From Strigamia acuminata (Eukaryota; Arthropoda; Chilopoda; Geophilomorpha; Linotaeniidae): a stretch of DNA of 64,000 bases. The notes under the pieces are model-generated. The model saw nothing but the letters and a program-made list of their open reading frames with translations, had not been told where the DNA came from and searched no databases. Position numbers and translations under genes: made by a program. This document shows, piece after piece, positions 20,565 through 32,130 of this stretch (the stretch's first letter is position 1; each line of letters starts with the position of its first letter). The stretch lies in the NCBI GenBank assembly GCA_949358305.1, contig OX442314.1, positions 12,021,060 to 12,085,059 on the forward strand, read 5' to 3'.

Positions 20565-21000
20565 TATACTCGAGTTGCACTCAAAAAGGCACCTCACAAT
20601 GTGTACTCCCATTGGTCGAGCCAGTTTACTACTAACTCCAGACTGTATACTACTACTAGGAGAAGTAGTTTTGATTTTTATTTATTGTTGTGATTGTTAT
20701 GACTAGTTTAGTTAATGTTATTTTGATTTTATTTAATAAAAAATGTTATTTCCATCATTAAAATAAAGTTTCACACATTAAAAAATGTCAAACTCATGTT
20801 TGTTGTGTTTATTGATTACATCGTCTGGAAGTTTGAATTTTAGGCCGTTGCCTAGGCAATCGATTACAATGTCTGTACATTGTAATGCAATTTTGGTGTT
20901 TGGGTCTACTTTTCCGGATCACTACACCAGTAAACTGGCTCGACCAATGGGAGTACCGGTACTCATTGTGAGGTGCCTTTTTGAGTGCAACTCGAGTATA
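20565..21000. mobile_element. TATACTC-family element with perfect 37-bp TIRs
   Basis: TIRs at 20565-20601 and 20964-21000 begin TATACTCGAGTTGCACTC and are identical over 37 bp. Next inside both ends comes an inverted ACTCCCATTGGTCGAGCC block, giving roughly 65 bp of inverted ends. The length is 436 bp, with no transposase. The perfect TIRs suggest a recent copy or gene conversion. Confidence 0.85.
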
Positions 21001-21381
21001 GCTGCATTCGATAAATCATTTAGTGTAATAAAGTTATTTATAAACTCCAAATTTTGAATATAAGTTTAGTGTGGTTTGCGGCAGGCACTTTTTCCTTATA
21101 TTTTTACACTATATTTAGTGTAACGAAAAAGTTAACAATAAACTAGGTTGCGGGTGAATTTATTTCTTATAGTTATAAAATTATCTTTACGTTAAACATG
21201 TCACGTGATCATCGAAACTCTAGTAGTCTCTTGAAAAGAATTAGAGACAATTCTTGTATTTTACTGCTTCAAAACAAGTATTACAATTTTTTGTATTAAT
21301 CTTGAAAGTAAAATGAATGTCCCCTGACATAAAATCCTCAGTCGTAGTCTCTATAATGTTCGAATTCCCTAGGCATTGTGC

Positions 21382-21755
21382 CTATATTCTAAGTTGGCCT
21401 AACTCCCATTGGTTGAGCCATTTTACACGTGTGGTGATACATAAAAGTAGGCCAGAACACCAGAATTGTTCTTGGTAAAACAACCAATAAAAATTCATAA
21501 ACTGTTTGCTTTTCTGGCAAAGCAACCGATAAACTAAACAGAAATATTTGTGGAAATGAAAACAATATAAAAGTCTATCTTGCAAATGAAATATACATTA
21601 TGTTGTAAAATCCAAAAAAATTACATCATTCTAATAATTACAATACTCAAAACAATTAAAAGCAAACAAAACTACTTTTCCTTGCAGTAGTGCAATGTCT
21701 CTAACTAGGGGTAATAAGGCTCGACCAATGGGAGTGTAGTTGGCTTTATGGATAA
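21382..21755. mobile_element. TATACTC-family element, worn copy
   Basis: It retains CTCCCATTGGTTGAGCCATT at the left and GGCTCGACCAATGGGAG at the right, with the family's GCAAAGCAACCGATAAAC middle. The outer tips are degraded. Confidence 0.6.
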
Positions 21756-23298
21756 GGTGGCCCTGCATGCACATCATTTAAACAGGAAAACATGTTTAAC
21801 TTTAACTTTTTAAATAGATTTTAAACAAGTTTTATTGTTCGAAAGCCGGTAATATGCATTTAGACTGGTTTAAAGAGGATGACCAAACTAAGGCTTTATA
21901 AATGTTATAGTTTTCCATTACCTAGTTTTAGCAATAGTTTTGTTTTTAAATTAAGTTTCGAAATAAGCAATTTACTTTAGATTTGTAACTAAAAAATGGA
22001 AAAGATATAGCAAATGCAACTCTTTTAAATCCCCAAAGCGCTTTCGGCTTTTCACGAACTGAATGAGTTTATTTTACAAAGAATGTTTGTTTGCCCGAAA
22101 GATGCGCGTAGAGGTAACCCATTTATGTATGAAACAATTCTGTGTATACAGATGTACGGGAAAAATAACTTTTTTCTTGTTGAAATAGTTGTAGCACATA
22201 CTAAACTAATCTCCAAATTTGTTTAATCACTTTAAGATTTAATGTTTAAAAAATATAAACAAGTTCAAATGACTGCATTTGAAAAGTTTAAAATTGCATT
22301 AAAGTTTTGTTTTGTTGTCTAAATGACATTTCAAATGCTGCTACTGTTTAAAGTTTAATCTAGAATCCAGTTTTTCTTTTCTTGTTGCTGATGTCGTTTA
22401 TTTTTTAATATAATCGCTTCAAAATAATGGCCGCCATTTCCACAGCACTTCAAAACATCGATTGCCATTCACTGTTTGTTTTATCAAGTGATTGAGAATT
22501 GTTTTCATCAAGTATACAAGCATACAAAGGTACATATTTGTGTGATCAATCATCTTAAGTGATTTAAATGATCCAAAAATTGGAATTTCATATGTGAGGT
22601 ATAAAACAGATTCTGAAAAGTGATACACTGTGGCTAAATAATAACTAATCTGCAAAAATTAACAGTCAGGAACTTGATAACTGCTAGAAAACCGTCAGGA
22701 AAAATCTCGTGAATATCAAAATCGGTCTTGGAATAACATAAAAATCGATTGCGCACAAAACTTTATTTAACACTAAATTCCCTGCTGCATAAAGGATCAA
22801 AAGCCTCAATTGATCACTTCCGGAATGTTTACTGGACGTTTCAAATGGATAATTACAGATAAAATTCAATTAACATTTTAAACGCTACAATTTACTACGG
22901 TATACATCTAGGTAGTCCAAATAAAACCGGCCCGACAATACCGTGAGGGTTACTAAGGGTGTCTAAAAAAATTGTATACATTGTTCAATTAAATACATAT
23001 TATTCATTAGGTGTGGGCAGTGATGTTTAATTAACGTTTCTGGTGCAGTTTTTTCCGTTCTTTGGTTTGGTGTTCAGTTTTTGACAATCCGAGCTTTCGT
23101 TCTCGAGATATTTGCGTTTTTAATCAATTTTTGTCCCAATTCGTCAAGTTTGATTGCACTAGTCATTCCTCAATTTTAGATTTTGTGGTACTTTTGTGGA
23201 TTTCTTTAGCCGTAGATGGTACTTTTCAAGAAGTACCGCATCTCCTGGTAGTGGTACTGTACCTGTACCACTTTTTTGGTATTATACTAGTTTACTTT
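21756..23298. other. No gene seen
   Basis: This is AT-rich. The only notable motif is AATGGCCGCCATT at 22426-22438, a perfect 12-bp palindrome around a YY1-like core apart from its centre. Confidence 0.4.
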
Positions 23299-23299
23299 A

Positions 23300-23699
23300 G
23301 GTAAAATCTCACAAAATGTAGCAAAAATCTCACAAAATGTAGTAAAAATCTCACAAAATGCAGCAAAAATCTCACAAAATGTAGCAAAAATCTCACAAAA
23401 TGTAGCAAAAATCTCACAATGTAGCAAAAATCTCACAAAATGTAGCAAAAATCTCACAAAATGTAGCAAAAATCTCACAAAATGTAGCAAAAATCTCACA
23501 AAATGTAGCAAAAATCTCACAAAATGTAGCAAAAATCTCACAAAATGTAGCAAAAATCTCACAAAATGTAGCAAAAATCTTACAAAATTTAGCAAAAATC
23601 TTACAAAATTTAGCAAAAATTTCACAAAATGTAGCAAAAATCTCACAAAATTTAGCAAAAATTTCACAAAATGTAGCAAAAATTTCACAAAATGCAATG
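23300..23699. repeat. 21-bp minisatellite, about 19 copies
   Basis: The unit is CACAAAATGTAGCAAAAATCT, stated here as CACAAAATGTAGC plus AAAAATCT. Copies are head-to-tail with no spacers. Variants (CAAAATTTAGC, TTTCAC) cluster at the right end from about 23580, and one copy near 23417 has a short deletion. Because 21 is a multiple of 3, the minus strand stays open for 141 codons of a Leu/His/Phe/Val heptad. That is a repeat artefact unless shown otherwise. Confidence 0.95.
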
Positions 23700-23709
23700 C
23701 TTTAGATTG

Positions 23710-24777
23710 CATTGGACACTACTAGTATACGTACACAAACAAGATGGGCGGGTAGTCTTAAAACGTGTTACAGGTGCCTAGTCCTGGGTTTAGACTGAAG
23801 TCTTACATGCATGGGTCGGAATGTCTACTAAGGGGTTTATTTGTTTTCCTTTTGTTAGATTTTCTAACCATTAATGTCATTAGTGACTCTCCTACACACG
23901 AACTTTAGAGATACGAACATCAAATTTTGTGGCAGCACATAAGTTAGTTCGCGTGTCTAGCACCATACGCCAGCTGTTGCACTTTTCAAAGTAAGATAAA
24001 AAATTTTGTTTAATATGTAGACTTACCTTTAATATCTAAAAAAAAAAACATGATTAAAAGTGTTTTCTTTAATTGGGATTAACAATTTTACACTACAATT
24101 TCAAATACAAACTTCTTGTCCAAATTTTACATAATCTGTACTCATTTTTGGTGCTTGGTTGTAGTCATTTCATTTCTGTGGAAGCGAAAGATGAGTATCC
24201 AGAAAATCAAAGGAAATGACAACGACTGTCTCATTCTTATCGGGGTCTCCGGTTTTATTGAGCAAGAATTGCCGTCATGCATGAGAAATGAAATTATTTA
24301 ATTCTCCTATTCGGAACTTGTTTCTCCGAAATTAAAAGTGTAAATGATCCTTTTCTATTACTTTCCAACTTAATTTATTTCCTTTGTTTAATGCTTCCAT
24401 TTTTTTTTCTTTTGCTATTTTACGGCGCTATTTTTTTTTCTTTTTTTTACGTATGAGTTGCTGCTGTTGCTACTACGGGGATTAGACGAGTTTGTAAAAA
24501 TGCAGGCCAATAAAGCTGGCCTTTACGTGACCTATTTGAGCTTTTTACACAAAAAGCAAGCGGCGAGTTGAGCCTCAATTTAGTTAAGATGTCACAGCTG
24601 TGAGTGAGAGGTGGAGCGTGGATGCAAATAGGCCTAATTATACTTTGTGCTTGTTTTTCAAGTAGGTGACACTTTGTTTAGTCGTTCAAATGATGTAATA
24701 TTTGGCTCGTGCTACTATTAATTACATGACATTATATTTGTAATTTTAGGGGTTTTTTTTCTTTACATTTTTATAAC
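23710..24777. other. No gene seen
   Basis: This is AT-rich intergenic sequence with T runs near 24400-24450. Confidence 0.4.
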
Positions 24778-25090
24778 TAGGGCCCGGATAAATGCATAAA
24801 TGCATAGGAATTATTTTTATTCAATAAGCTAAAATTGGCTATAAATGCATATTTTCTAAAAATGAGAAAATAAATGCATAAATTGCCATTTTTCCGGGAA
24901 AAATCGGCGATTTGTGTCTTTTTTTTAATGATACGTAACATGTACGTATCAATTTTTGCGTTTTTCTAAGACACGTATCGTGTACGTATGCTTGCGTTCG
25001 GAAAACTGAGGACTTCGCCAAAAGTAGACACCAGGGGAAGTCACTAAATTAGTGTCTGGAAAAAGTTTTAAGAAAGAAGAAAATAAAAAC

Positions 25091-25745
25091 AAGTAAACAT
25101 CTGTAATGCAGGGAAGCATTACATATTAGACTTCTAAAGCCTGTCCCTCTGTCCGATTTAAATTCTCTGGAAATATCTTTAATTTCAAGTTTTTTTTCTA
25201 AAGAATTTATATGGAAATTATAGATGTCTCCAGTGAATTTCTGGGGAAATATCTGTAATTTCCTCAGAAATAACATAGAAATTTCCAGAGATTTTCTCTG
25301 AAAATGACCATGTGTTTAATTTTTTTTTTTAATTTTTTTTTTATTTATTTATTTTTTTTTTTTTATATAATTTCTCGTTTCCCGGGATTTAACTGCAAAT
25401 GCGCGATGTAGAGGTCACGCAGAAAGTCCGTCTGTCCCAAGTCTAAGCCGTATATTCCATGAAAATAACGGAAATGACGTCATCATGACGTCATTACCGT
25501 AATTTTCATGGAATAGACGGCTAAAAGTGCACTAAAACCGGTTTATTAATTCAACCGGAGGTCGGAGAAATCTGAAAATACCTTAGGATACTAATAGGGG
25601 TATGCTGAATTTAATGCCGTTGTCCGTTTGGCTCTAGCTGCGGTAGTTTTTGCGGAATCGTTGACGACAGACGGACAAACGGACGGACGGACAGACATGG
25701 TCGTTTCATGAGACTTTCTAAACATAGAGTTTAGAAGTCTAAAAT
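25091..25745. mobile_element. H-family element, copy 2, inside hAT-C
   Basis: It begins ACAAGTAAACATCTGTAATG and ends near GAGTTTAGAAGTCTAAAA. The ends match the 8481-8920 copy. It carries a CRE-containing hairpin at 25453-25515 that the other copy lacks. It also holds ACGGACAAACGGACGGACGG tandem steps near 25670. Confidence 0.65.
25453..25515. repeat. 31-bp inverted repeat with two CRE palindromes
   Basis: Arms 25453-25483 and 25485-25515 match at 29 of 31 positions with one base between them. Each arm holds a full TGACGTCA, giving the central string TGACGTCATCATGACGTCA. It can extrude as a cruciform. Confidence 0.85.
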
Positions 25746-25830
25746 AGAAAAAAAAATAGAAAAAAATGAATTGTAATTGCTAATTACAATTTATTTACAT
25801 CATTTATTTGTTGTTCACTTTTTGTTGAAC

Positions 25831-26860
25831 ACACTTACAAGTACTTAACACTACAAAAATGGCTTTCGAAGTCGTGGTGAAATTTTGATCACTTTCCGCT
25901 TTGTAATGAAATTAGGACAAAGTCAGTTCTTCTTCGAATCAGTTCAGTTTTAGTTTAGTTCAGATTCGGTTTATTGCAAAACAGACCCGAATTCAAGATA
26001 ACCATACTCCTCCCACAGGATTAAATGCAAGTTGTGTCAAGTGTAGTTTGCCAGCAATACACTGTAGATTTCGGTGGGTTTCTGTAGGATTTTGGATTGT
26101 TTGCTGGGATGGAAGTTTGAGGTTTTCTGAGTGATTTTATTGGACTAGTAGAGGATTTGTGGCATTTTTTTAATGAGTTTATTAGATTTCCATCGGTTTG
26201 TGGTTAGGTTTAAAGGATTGTTAATGGATTTATAGAATTATTAGTGGGTTATTTATTTTTTTATTCGTTGGATTTTAATATTTGTTTTAGAAATTCTCAA
26301 GGAATTAATAATAGTTTAACCGATTTGGTCTCCGAACGTCATAAAATCGACTTGTTTTTAAAATCCACAAAAATTGCAATAAAACGACGGTAATTTTACA
26401 TTTTTAGTGCAAATAAAACCATTGAATTTTGCATTTCCCCAAAGTACATAATCAATACACCTTAAGTCTATTGTAATATTTTGATGAAATTCAAATTTAA
26501 AAATATATACATACATACAAAAAAAATTTTTAAAAAAATTACAAGTGTTAAAAAAAATTCCAAAAAAAAAATTAAATGAAAAAAGAAAAATAAAATCGAA
26601 AACATAACAAAAATGTCTATTATTAAATAATCTCCGAATAACCAAACATCAACAACGCAACCACATATTAATTACATTCACCGACTCAAACCGAACGAGA
26701 AAAATACGCTAATAATAGCAAAAATCAAAATATAAATAAATTAAAAAAAATAATAAACAATTTTTCGAAAAATCGACTTTAAGATAAATAAAAAAAGAGA
26801 AAGAAAAATCCAATAACGCAAAATTGTTGTCCAACCAAGAACAAGTTGACGGTTTTGTTT
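25831..26860. other. AT-rich, no gene seen
   Basis: This is very A-rich from 26480 to 26830. No element is recognised. Confidence 0.4.
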
Positions 26861-27200
26861 CACATGTGGTCTTCCTTTCCCTACCCATCTCCATTCCTCC
26901 ATTCACAAGGCGGTCCAACTCGCGCTATTGCATCGACCTCTAAGTATGGCTGCTCTGTTCCACGCTCCTCTTTCTCCCTCTTTCTTCATCCATCCACCCT
27001 CACTCGCACTTGTGCCGCCCGGCCTTGGCTCGGCGCCAACTGAAGCTAGTTTTGGCAACCAACCATTCGCAGCTTCCCCAGCTGAGCTTCGTTTGATAGA
27101 GGAGAAGCGAAGGAAGCGAACTGAGCACAGCAGAGCAGCAACTCTTTTGAATTTCATTTGTTTTCTCTCACCCTCCGAATGAATCTCATTCATCGAACTC
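26861..27200. promoter_or_regulatory. CpG-richer island upstream of a candidate first exon
   Basis: The abrupt rise in GC includes TTGGCTCGGCGCCAA (a near-palindrome at 27022-27036). An open frame from the ATG at 26946 runs 78 codons to 27182 with no recognised domain, and it is Pro/Ser/Ala-rich. With the donor at 27594 downstream, I read this as a promoter or 5' UTR rather than a gene. Confidence 0.4.
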
Positions 27201-27349
27201 CCAAACAAAATAATCACTTAAAACCCAAACCAAAATTATTTCAACCATTTTTTATTGACGAAATCAATTAAAAACGAGCTAATTTAATTCTTTTTATTGT
27301 TATTCTCCGATACAATAGGCGAGAAAGAGAAAGAATATTGGAATGAATG

Positions 27350-27594
27350 GCGAAAACGATTTTACTAACCCTCGCATCAATGGCATGAGCCCACCTCGGT
27401 GCCTACAATCGCCTTTCGAAACCCACGGCTGCCGTCGGTGACGTCAACGCCTCGCGCCGGCGCAAACGGCGACGGCGAGCATCAGTCGTTGGATCTCACT
27501 TGTCGACGGTCGGCGGCCGTTCCATGCCGGCTTCTGTTTCTTGGATTAACCGGTGCTCACAGCCGCGATGCTACTTTTTCTCGATCGCGCTAAG
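27350..27594 (+). other. Candidate first exon with consensus splice donor
   Basis: This is a CpG-dense stretch (CTCGCGCCGGCGC, GTCGACGGTCGGCGG) that contains TGACGTCAA near 27440. It ends exactly at AAG/GTAAGT, a perfect donor with GT at 27595-27596. Short upstream ORFs are present. An ATG at 27568 opens nine codons (MLLFLDRAK) straight into the donor in phase 0, so translation may start here and continue in a distant exon. No downstream exon was identified. This may be the 5' end of a long gene on the plus strand. The start coordinate is approximate. Confidence 0.4.
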
Positions 27595-27600
27595 GTAAGT

Positions 27601-28799
27601 CGTTTTCCGACGCGGTTAGGTAAACGGGTCCAACTAGGGGGCGCTGGACGGGATGAAAGAAAAATAAAAAAAATATATAGAAGATGCGGGCTCCCCGTCG
27701 GTGCGCCCACAGCAGGAGCCACCAATTGAACGAGACGACTAAGCGGCGGCAAGGGAATCTGGATGAAATGCTTCTCGTAGTTTGCCCGGCTTCGTGCTCG
27801 TGTTTCGTGCTCGTGCTCGTCGCGTCTCGTTTCGGGATGTATAATGGGTTTCTGGGTGATGGGGGGGTCTTGGGGGTACCCTTGGGATGATTTTTGGTCG
27901 TGGATCTAGTGCTTTTCGAACGTTAATTTGAATTTTTGTTTATTTTTCGTTGCATTTGTGTTTGGTGTTAAAGGTGAGTTTCCGCTCGGGTTCAATGTTT
28001 GTGAAGCTCCTCCTCATGCGTGTAGAGGTTGGCTTGCCGGCAAGGCTGACTGTGTTGGTGTAATTTTTGGCTGTTTTCATTGAAGAGTGAGTTTCGTCGG
28101 TTTATTGAGTGTGTGCGCGGAGTCTTGTTTGAGATAAGGGATGGATAGCGGTCTCTCGATTTAAATCGATCTAACTAGTGGAATTGTGTTGCAAAGGGAG
28201 ATGATTTTTTTTTTTTTGGTTATTTTTGGTTGGTGGGGGTTTTAATTAGTGAAAAAAATTTATATGGGGCATGTATGGGAATGGGTTTTAATTTTTATCT
28301 TTTTAGTACCGGTGGATTTTTAATTAGTTAGAAATGTAATGTTGTTTAAATTGGGGGCGTTTGGAATGGTTAATTGTGTACGGTTTATTAAGTCTGTGGT
28401 TTTTTTTTTTTTTGGAATTTTTAATTTTTTAAAAAAATATTTAAAAAATATTAAAATTGATAATTAATTTTTTTTTAAAAGGGGATTTTAATCAATGGAT
28501 TTTTTTTAATTCGCGGTTAAATATTAAATCGATTTAATAATTCACCTTGTTATTATTTCTGCGCGCCTGTGATGAAACAAAATACTCCATTCACGAGAGC
28601 ATCATCTCCATCATCTCCACGTAAATCGATTAGGAAAATATTTTTCCTCATTGCATTTATCGACGAAGAATAAAAAAATAATAATAAAAATAAAAAAAAA
28701 ATAAAAAATTATTATTATTATTATTTTTTTTTTTTATTAAAATGAAATTATTCGACACTTTGCAATGAGTGTCGCACTATATCATCCATTTAAACCCGA
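27601..28799. other. No exon seen; GC falls from 27800 onward
   Basis: The CpG enrichment continues to about 27800, then the sequence becomes T-rich. No element is recognised. Confidence 0.4.
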
Positions 28800-29480
28800 A
28801 AAAACTGGCTTGATTGCACTTGATTTAGCCCGCCGTAATGCCGAGCGAATGTGATTGTCGCTGTCAACATTCTTGGCGTTTCTAAAGTATTTTCCTCGTT
28901 CTCAATCTAAATGAACGTCTGCCTGCTCTCGACTCGACCTTCGGCCTCTTCGCTGTGTTTGGCATTCTCTTGGGTTATAAGTCGAAGCAGCGCTCAATTA
29001 ATCCTTATGTGTGCCTTGTGCAGTATTTCCAGTTGACCACTCCTTATGCCCACACGTGCCACGGATCCTCGAGGGCTTTGCTGCAAAGAATAAGCAAAGG
29101 ACGTCGTCGTCTTTTTCCTCTCTTATTTTATTTTTATATTTTATTTCGGACGCGTTGTGTCTAGTTGGCATTCCGCGTTCGGGCGGTCCACAATCGCTGG
29201 AATCAATAAGCTGCCAATCAGTGTTCGGAGAGTTGGTTTTTCAGCCACCCTTTTCCCCTCGCCTGCAACGAGGATCCGGAGAGACTCGCGTCTACTGGCG
29301 AGGAAATGCTGGCGCCATATTTTATTAGCGGCAAACGGTCAACCGTTGGAGAAATATTTGCACTTTACACGACCGTGCTCGCGAATTTCGCAAATGGATT
29401 TGGACGGGAGGGAAAGAAAGGAAAGAATTGCTCAGAATGGAATTAAGAAGCGACTTGCTAGAACCGGTCTTGTTTCTTTT
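28800..29480. promoter_or_regulatory. CpG-richer island
   Basis: The GC is raised, with several short open frames on the plus strand and no known domain. Near 29333-29346 there is AACGGTCAACCGTT, a 14-bp palindrome made of two facing MYB-type AACGG/CCGTT sites. It is a candidate promoter or enhancer. Confidence 0.3.
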
Positions 29481-30203
29481 ATTTCACTTTGAATTTAACA
29501 AACTGCGACGGGATATGAAACATGTCTCCTCTCTCTCTTCTTTCTCGCTCACTTTTTCTATTCTTTCTCTTTATTTTTTTTTATTTTGGGTTTTTTTTTT
29601 TTTAATTTTTTTTTTTTTTGGTTATGTGGTTTTTGATAACTCTGAATGAAACCACTTGTAAGTTGTAACATTTAAAGTTAATAGGATTTTCTGCAAATTT
29701 TTCAGTTTTTTTGGATTTTTTTTGGATTTTTTTTTTAAATTATTTTTTTGGTGGTTGGATTATGCAAATTACGGTGTTAAGTCGAGGTATGGCGTGAAGA
29801 AATTGTAGATAATTTTAATGATTTTGTGAAGTTAAAAATTTATAAGCGTTTTTTTTTTATTATTATTTTTTTTTAAGTGGATAGGTGATTTTTATGAGTT
29901 TATTCTCTCTCTTTCTCTCTCTCTCCCGGTGTGGGGTGTTGTATTTTAGCGTTTTTGTCGGTTTTTATGCGGTTTATAATAGGAAATTGACAACTAATTT
30001 TTCAATAGACTTTCCGCTATTGCTTAGAAATGATTTTAAAAAATATGTTGACAAACTGACAGTGATTGATGCCATTTTTATTTATTAATTGTATCTGAAA
30101 AAAAATCATCCAAAAGCCATAAATGCTCTCATAGAACGCCCGCGCTGTATTGGCAAAACCTACGCGCACGAAATAATAATTAAAATAGATTTCATTCACA
30201 AAA
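29481..30203. other. CT- and T-rich DNA, no gene seen
   Basis: There are polypyrimidine runs at 29520-29620 and a CTCTCTTTCTCTCTCTCTC-like run near 29907-29925. Confidence 0.45.
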
Positions 30204-30287
30204 AGTCGATTTTTGCACATAAACAGTCGATTTTTGCACATAAACAGTCGATTTTTGCACATAAAAAGTCGATTTTTGCATATAAAT
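30204..30287. repeat. 21-bp tandem repeat, 4 copies
   Basis: The unit AGTCGATTTTTGCACATAAAC starts at 30204, 30225, 30246 and 30267, given here as AGTCGATTTTTGC plus ACATAAAC. Flanking half-units with GCATTTTT follow to about 30325. Confidence 0.85.
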
Positions 30288-30325
30288 AGTGCATTTTTCA
30301 CCCTAAAAAATAAAAATGCATTTTT

Positions 30326-31530
30326 GCACTTTCCAGCCGCGTTGTGTGCAGGATACCGCGTTCAATTAGCATCCCGCGCTCAACGAGAGTAATTATTTCT
30401 TTTAACCAGCAATAACGAGGCTTAAAGTGCTAATTTGTGGTTTATGGTAAATAAAGTGCGCTGTTTACTTCGGATTTCAGTGTATAATTGAATTTTAACA
30501 TTTTTGAGCAATTTAATCAGGTGCAGCTTTTTTCCCCCCGTTCATTTTATGTATTCAATTAAGTCGTCCCGGTCGTATCTCCACTTTAAATCGAAATTAT
30601 AAACACGACTGAAAATGTTTTGACATCGGACGGAAAGCAAAATGTGCGGCCTAGCAGACTAGAAAATTATTTCATTCATATATTAGCTTTTACGATACAC
30701 CCGTTTGTTTACATCTCGTTTCTGATCGAAACCCGAAATGACCTGCTCGTTTCAAGCCGAAGGAAACGCCACTCAAACTCCTCTTTTGTATAATACTTTT
30801 CCTCCATCAACAACTTTACAACTTCCTTTCTTGTGTGCTGCAACGACGCTACTGCAGGGCACTTCACATTTCACAGCCTGCTAACAAGCCGTTCGTTTCA
30901 TCCAGTCTATCATTAGAGAAAACAGAAGGAAAAAAATAATTTTAAAAATCGAACGCCTTCGCCGCAATTTCGATATTTTCACAGTTCCGGTTCATGGAAA
31001 CCGCATTCCGGGTTTCGCATGACTAATTCGATTGCAACGTCACTAAATATTTGCAAAACGACGCTTGATTCTAAGCTGAAGTGTCATTACCAAAGCAAAC
31101 TCGCCATCCGACCAAAATGAGTTGACTGACGCGTGCGGACGCGTGGCACGCTGCCAACGGATCAACAACAAAATCCAGTCTGGCGTTCTTCCTTTATTTC
31201 TTTATTTTTATATTTTTTGACCAATCGAGGCGTCTTCGCGCGGTTCCTTGGACGCCGGAACGGATTACCACCAGCGATTTTCCTTAATCTCGGCTAGCTT
31301 TGAACTTGCCACCTTTTATACATTATTTATACTGAATTATTGGTTTTTTCCACCGCAAAAAAATTCGTTTTTTTTTTTTTAAAGTCAGTTTTTTTTTATC
31401 TTTTTTTTTTGGTAATTGGTGCTGACCAAACTTAATGGGTCTTGAAATTGAAACATTGTGCTTGGAATGAGCAACGTTTTATTTCAACAAATCCGGTTTA
31501 CCAGTAGCGACAGTTTTGTTTATTTTTTCC
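30326..31530. other. No gene seen; GC-richer patch at 31090-31260
   Basis: At 31130-31150 there is GACGCGTGCGGACGCGTGGC, a doubled ACGCGT. No exon is recognised. Confidence 0.35.
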
Positions 31531-31563
31531 CCGACTTCTCGAGTGTTTTAGTACTCATAAGCA

Positions 31564-31581
31564 GTTTCCTACGTAGGAAAC
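31564..31581. repeat. 18-bp perfect palindrome
   Basis: GTTTCCTACGTAGGAAAC lies at the left of a zone (31540-32130) where motifs such as GAGTACCACAAA, CAGTCT and TCTGTGACA recur in both orientations. The zone near 40709-41426 shares the GAGTACCACAAA motif, so both may be parts of one worn element family. Confidence 0.5.
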
Positions 31582-32130
31582 CAGTCTGCTCACAGAAATT
31601 TTGCCTACAGAAAAAACTGGAACTCAGAAATTTTATTCCAGTCTTGGAATGTCTGCGAGATATGTTCTGTGACATAAAAAATGAACTTTCGGGCATGTCG
31701 ATGCAACGGAAAGCTGATCTTCGTTTCCAGGCATCGAAAGTAGCGACCAGTTGTTATTTTTTTTAAGCGGTCTCAAGTATGGCTGTAATCAGCTCTGCCA
31801 ACAAATACAAACAACTGTATATTCTATTTATAAAAGTAGATTATTAGTTTATAAATAAAATTAAAAATTAAAAACAAACTAGCAAACTTATTCACCTTAA
31901 CTCCAAAAGTAGCCTTAAAAATTTTTATTGGCATCCATCTTGTTTCTTTTTCTTGGCCATTCACCATTTCTTTTCTGTGAGTACCACAAAAAGTCTTGTG
32001 TGACAGACTGGCACATGTTCTGCTACCAGATGATTCTGGTAGGCTTTTCTGTCAAGTCTATACACACAGAAAAGTCTGTTGGCATACACTTCTGTTAGCA
32101 GATGATCTTCTGAGTACCTAAGGTCCATTC

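Larger units (their letters stand above)
24778..25830. mobile_element. hAT-C element, copy 1, split by an H-family insertion
   Basis: It begins TAGGGCCCGGATAAATGCAT and shares, inverted, the block around GATACGTAACATGTACGTATC and CACTAAATTAGTGTCTGG with the complete copy at 63350-63865. The sequence breaks near 25090, where an H element starts. It resumes near 25746 with AGAAAAAAATGAATTGTAAT. The right tip cannot be placed exactly. Confidence 0.6.

Noticed and set aside
23300-23699. Regular direct repeats that could be mistaken for a CRISPR array
   Set aside because: The units are head-to-tail with no unique spacers, there are no cas genes, and the context is eukaryotic.
23287-23712. 141-codon minus-strand protein of Leu/His/Phe/Val/Arg heptads
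   Set aside because: It exists only because the 21-bp repeat unit is a multiple of three. It has no promoter, splice or homology support.
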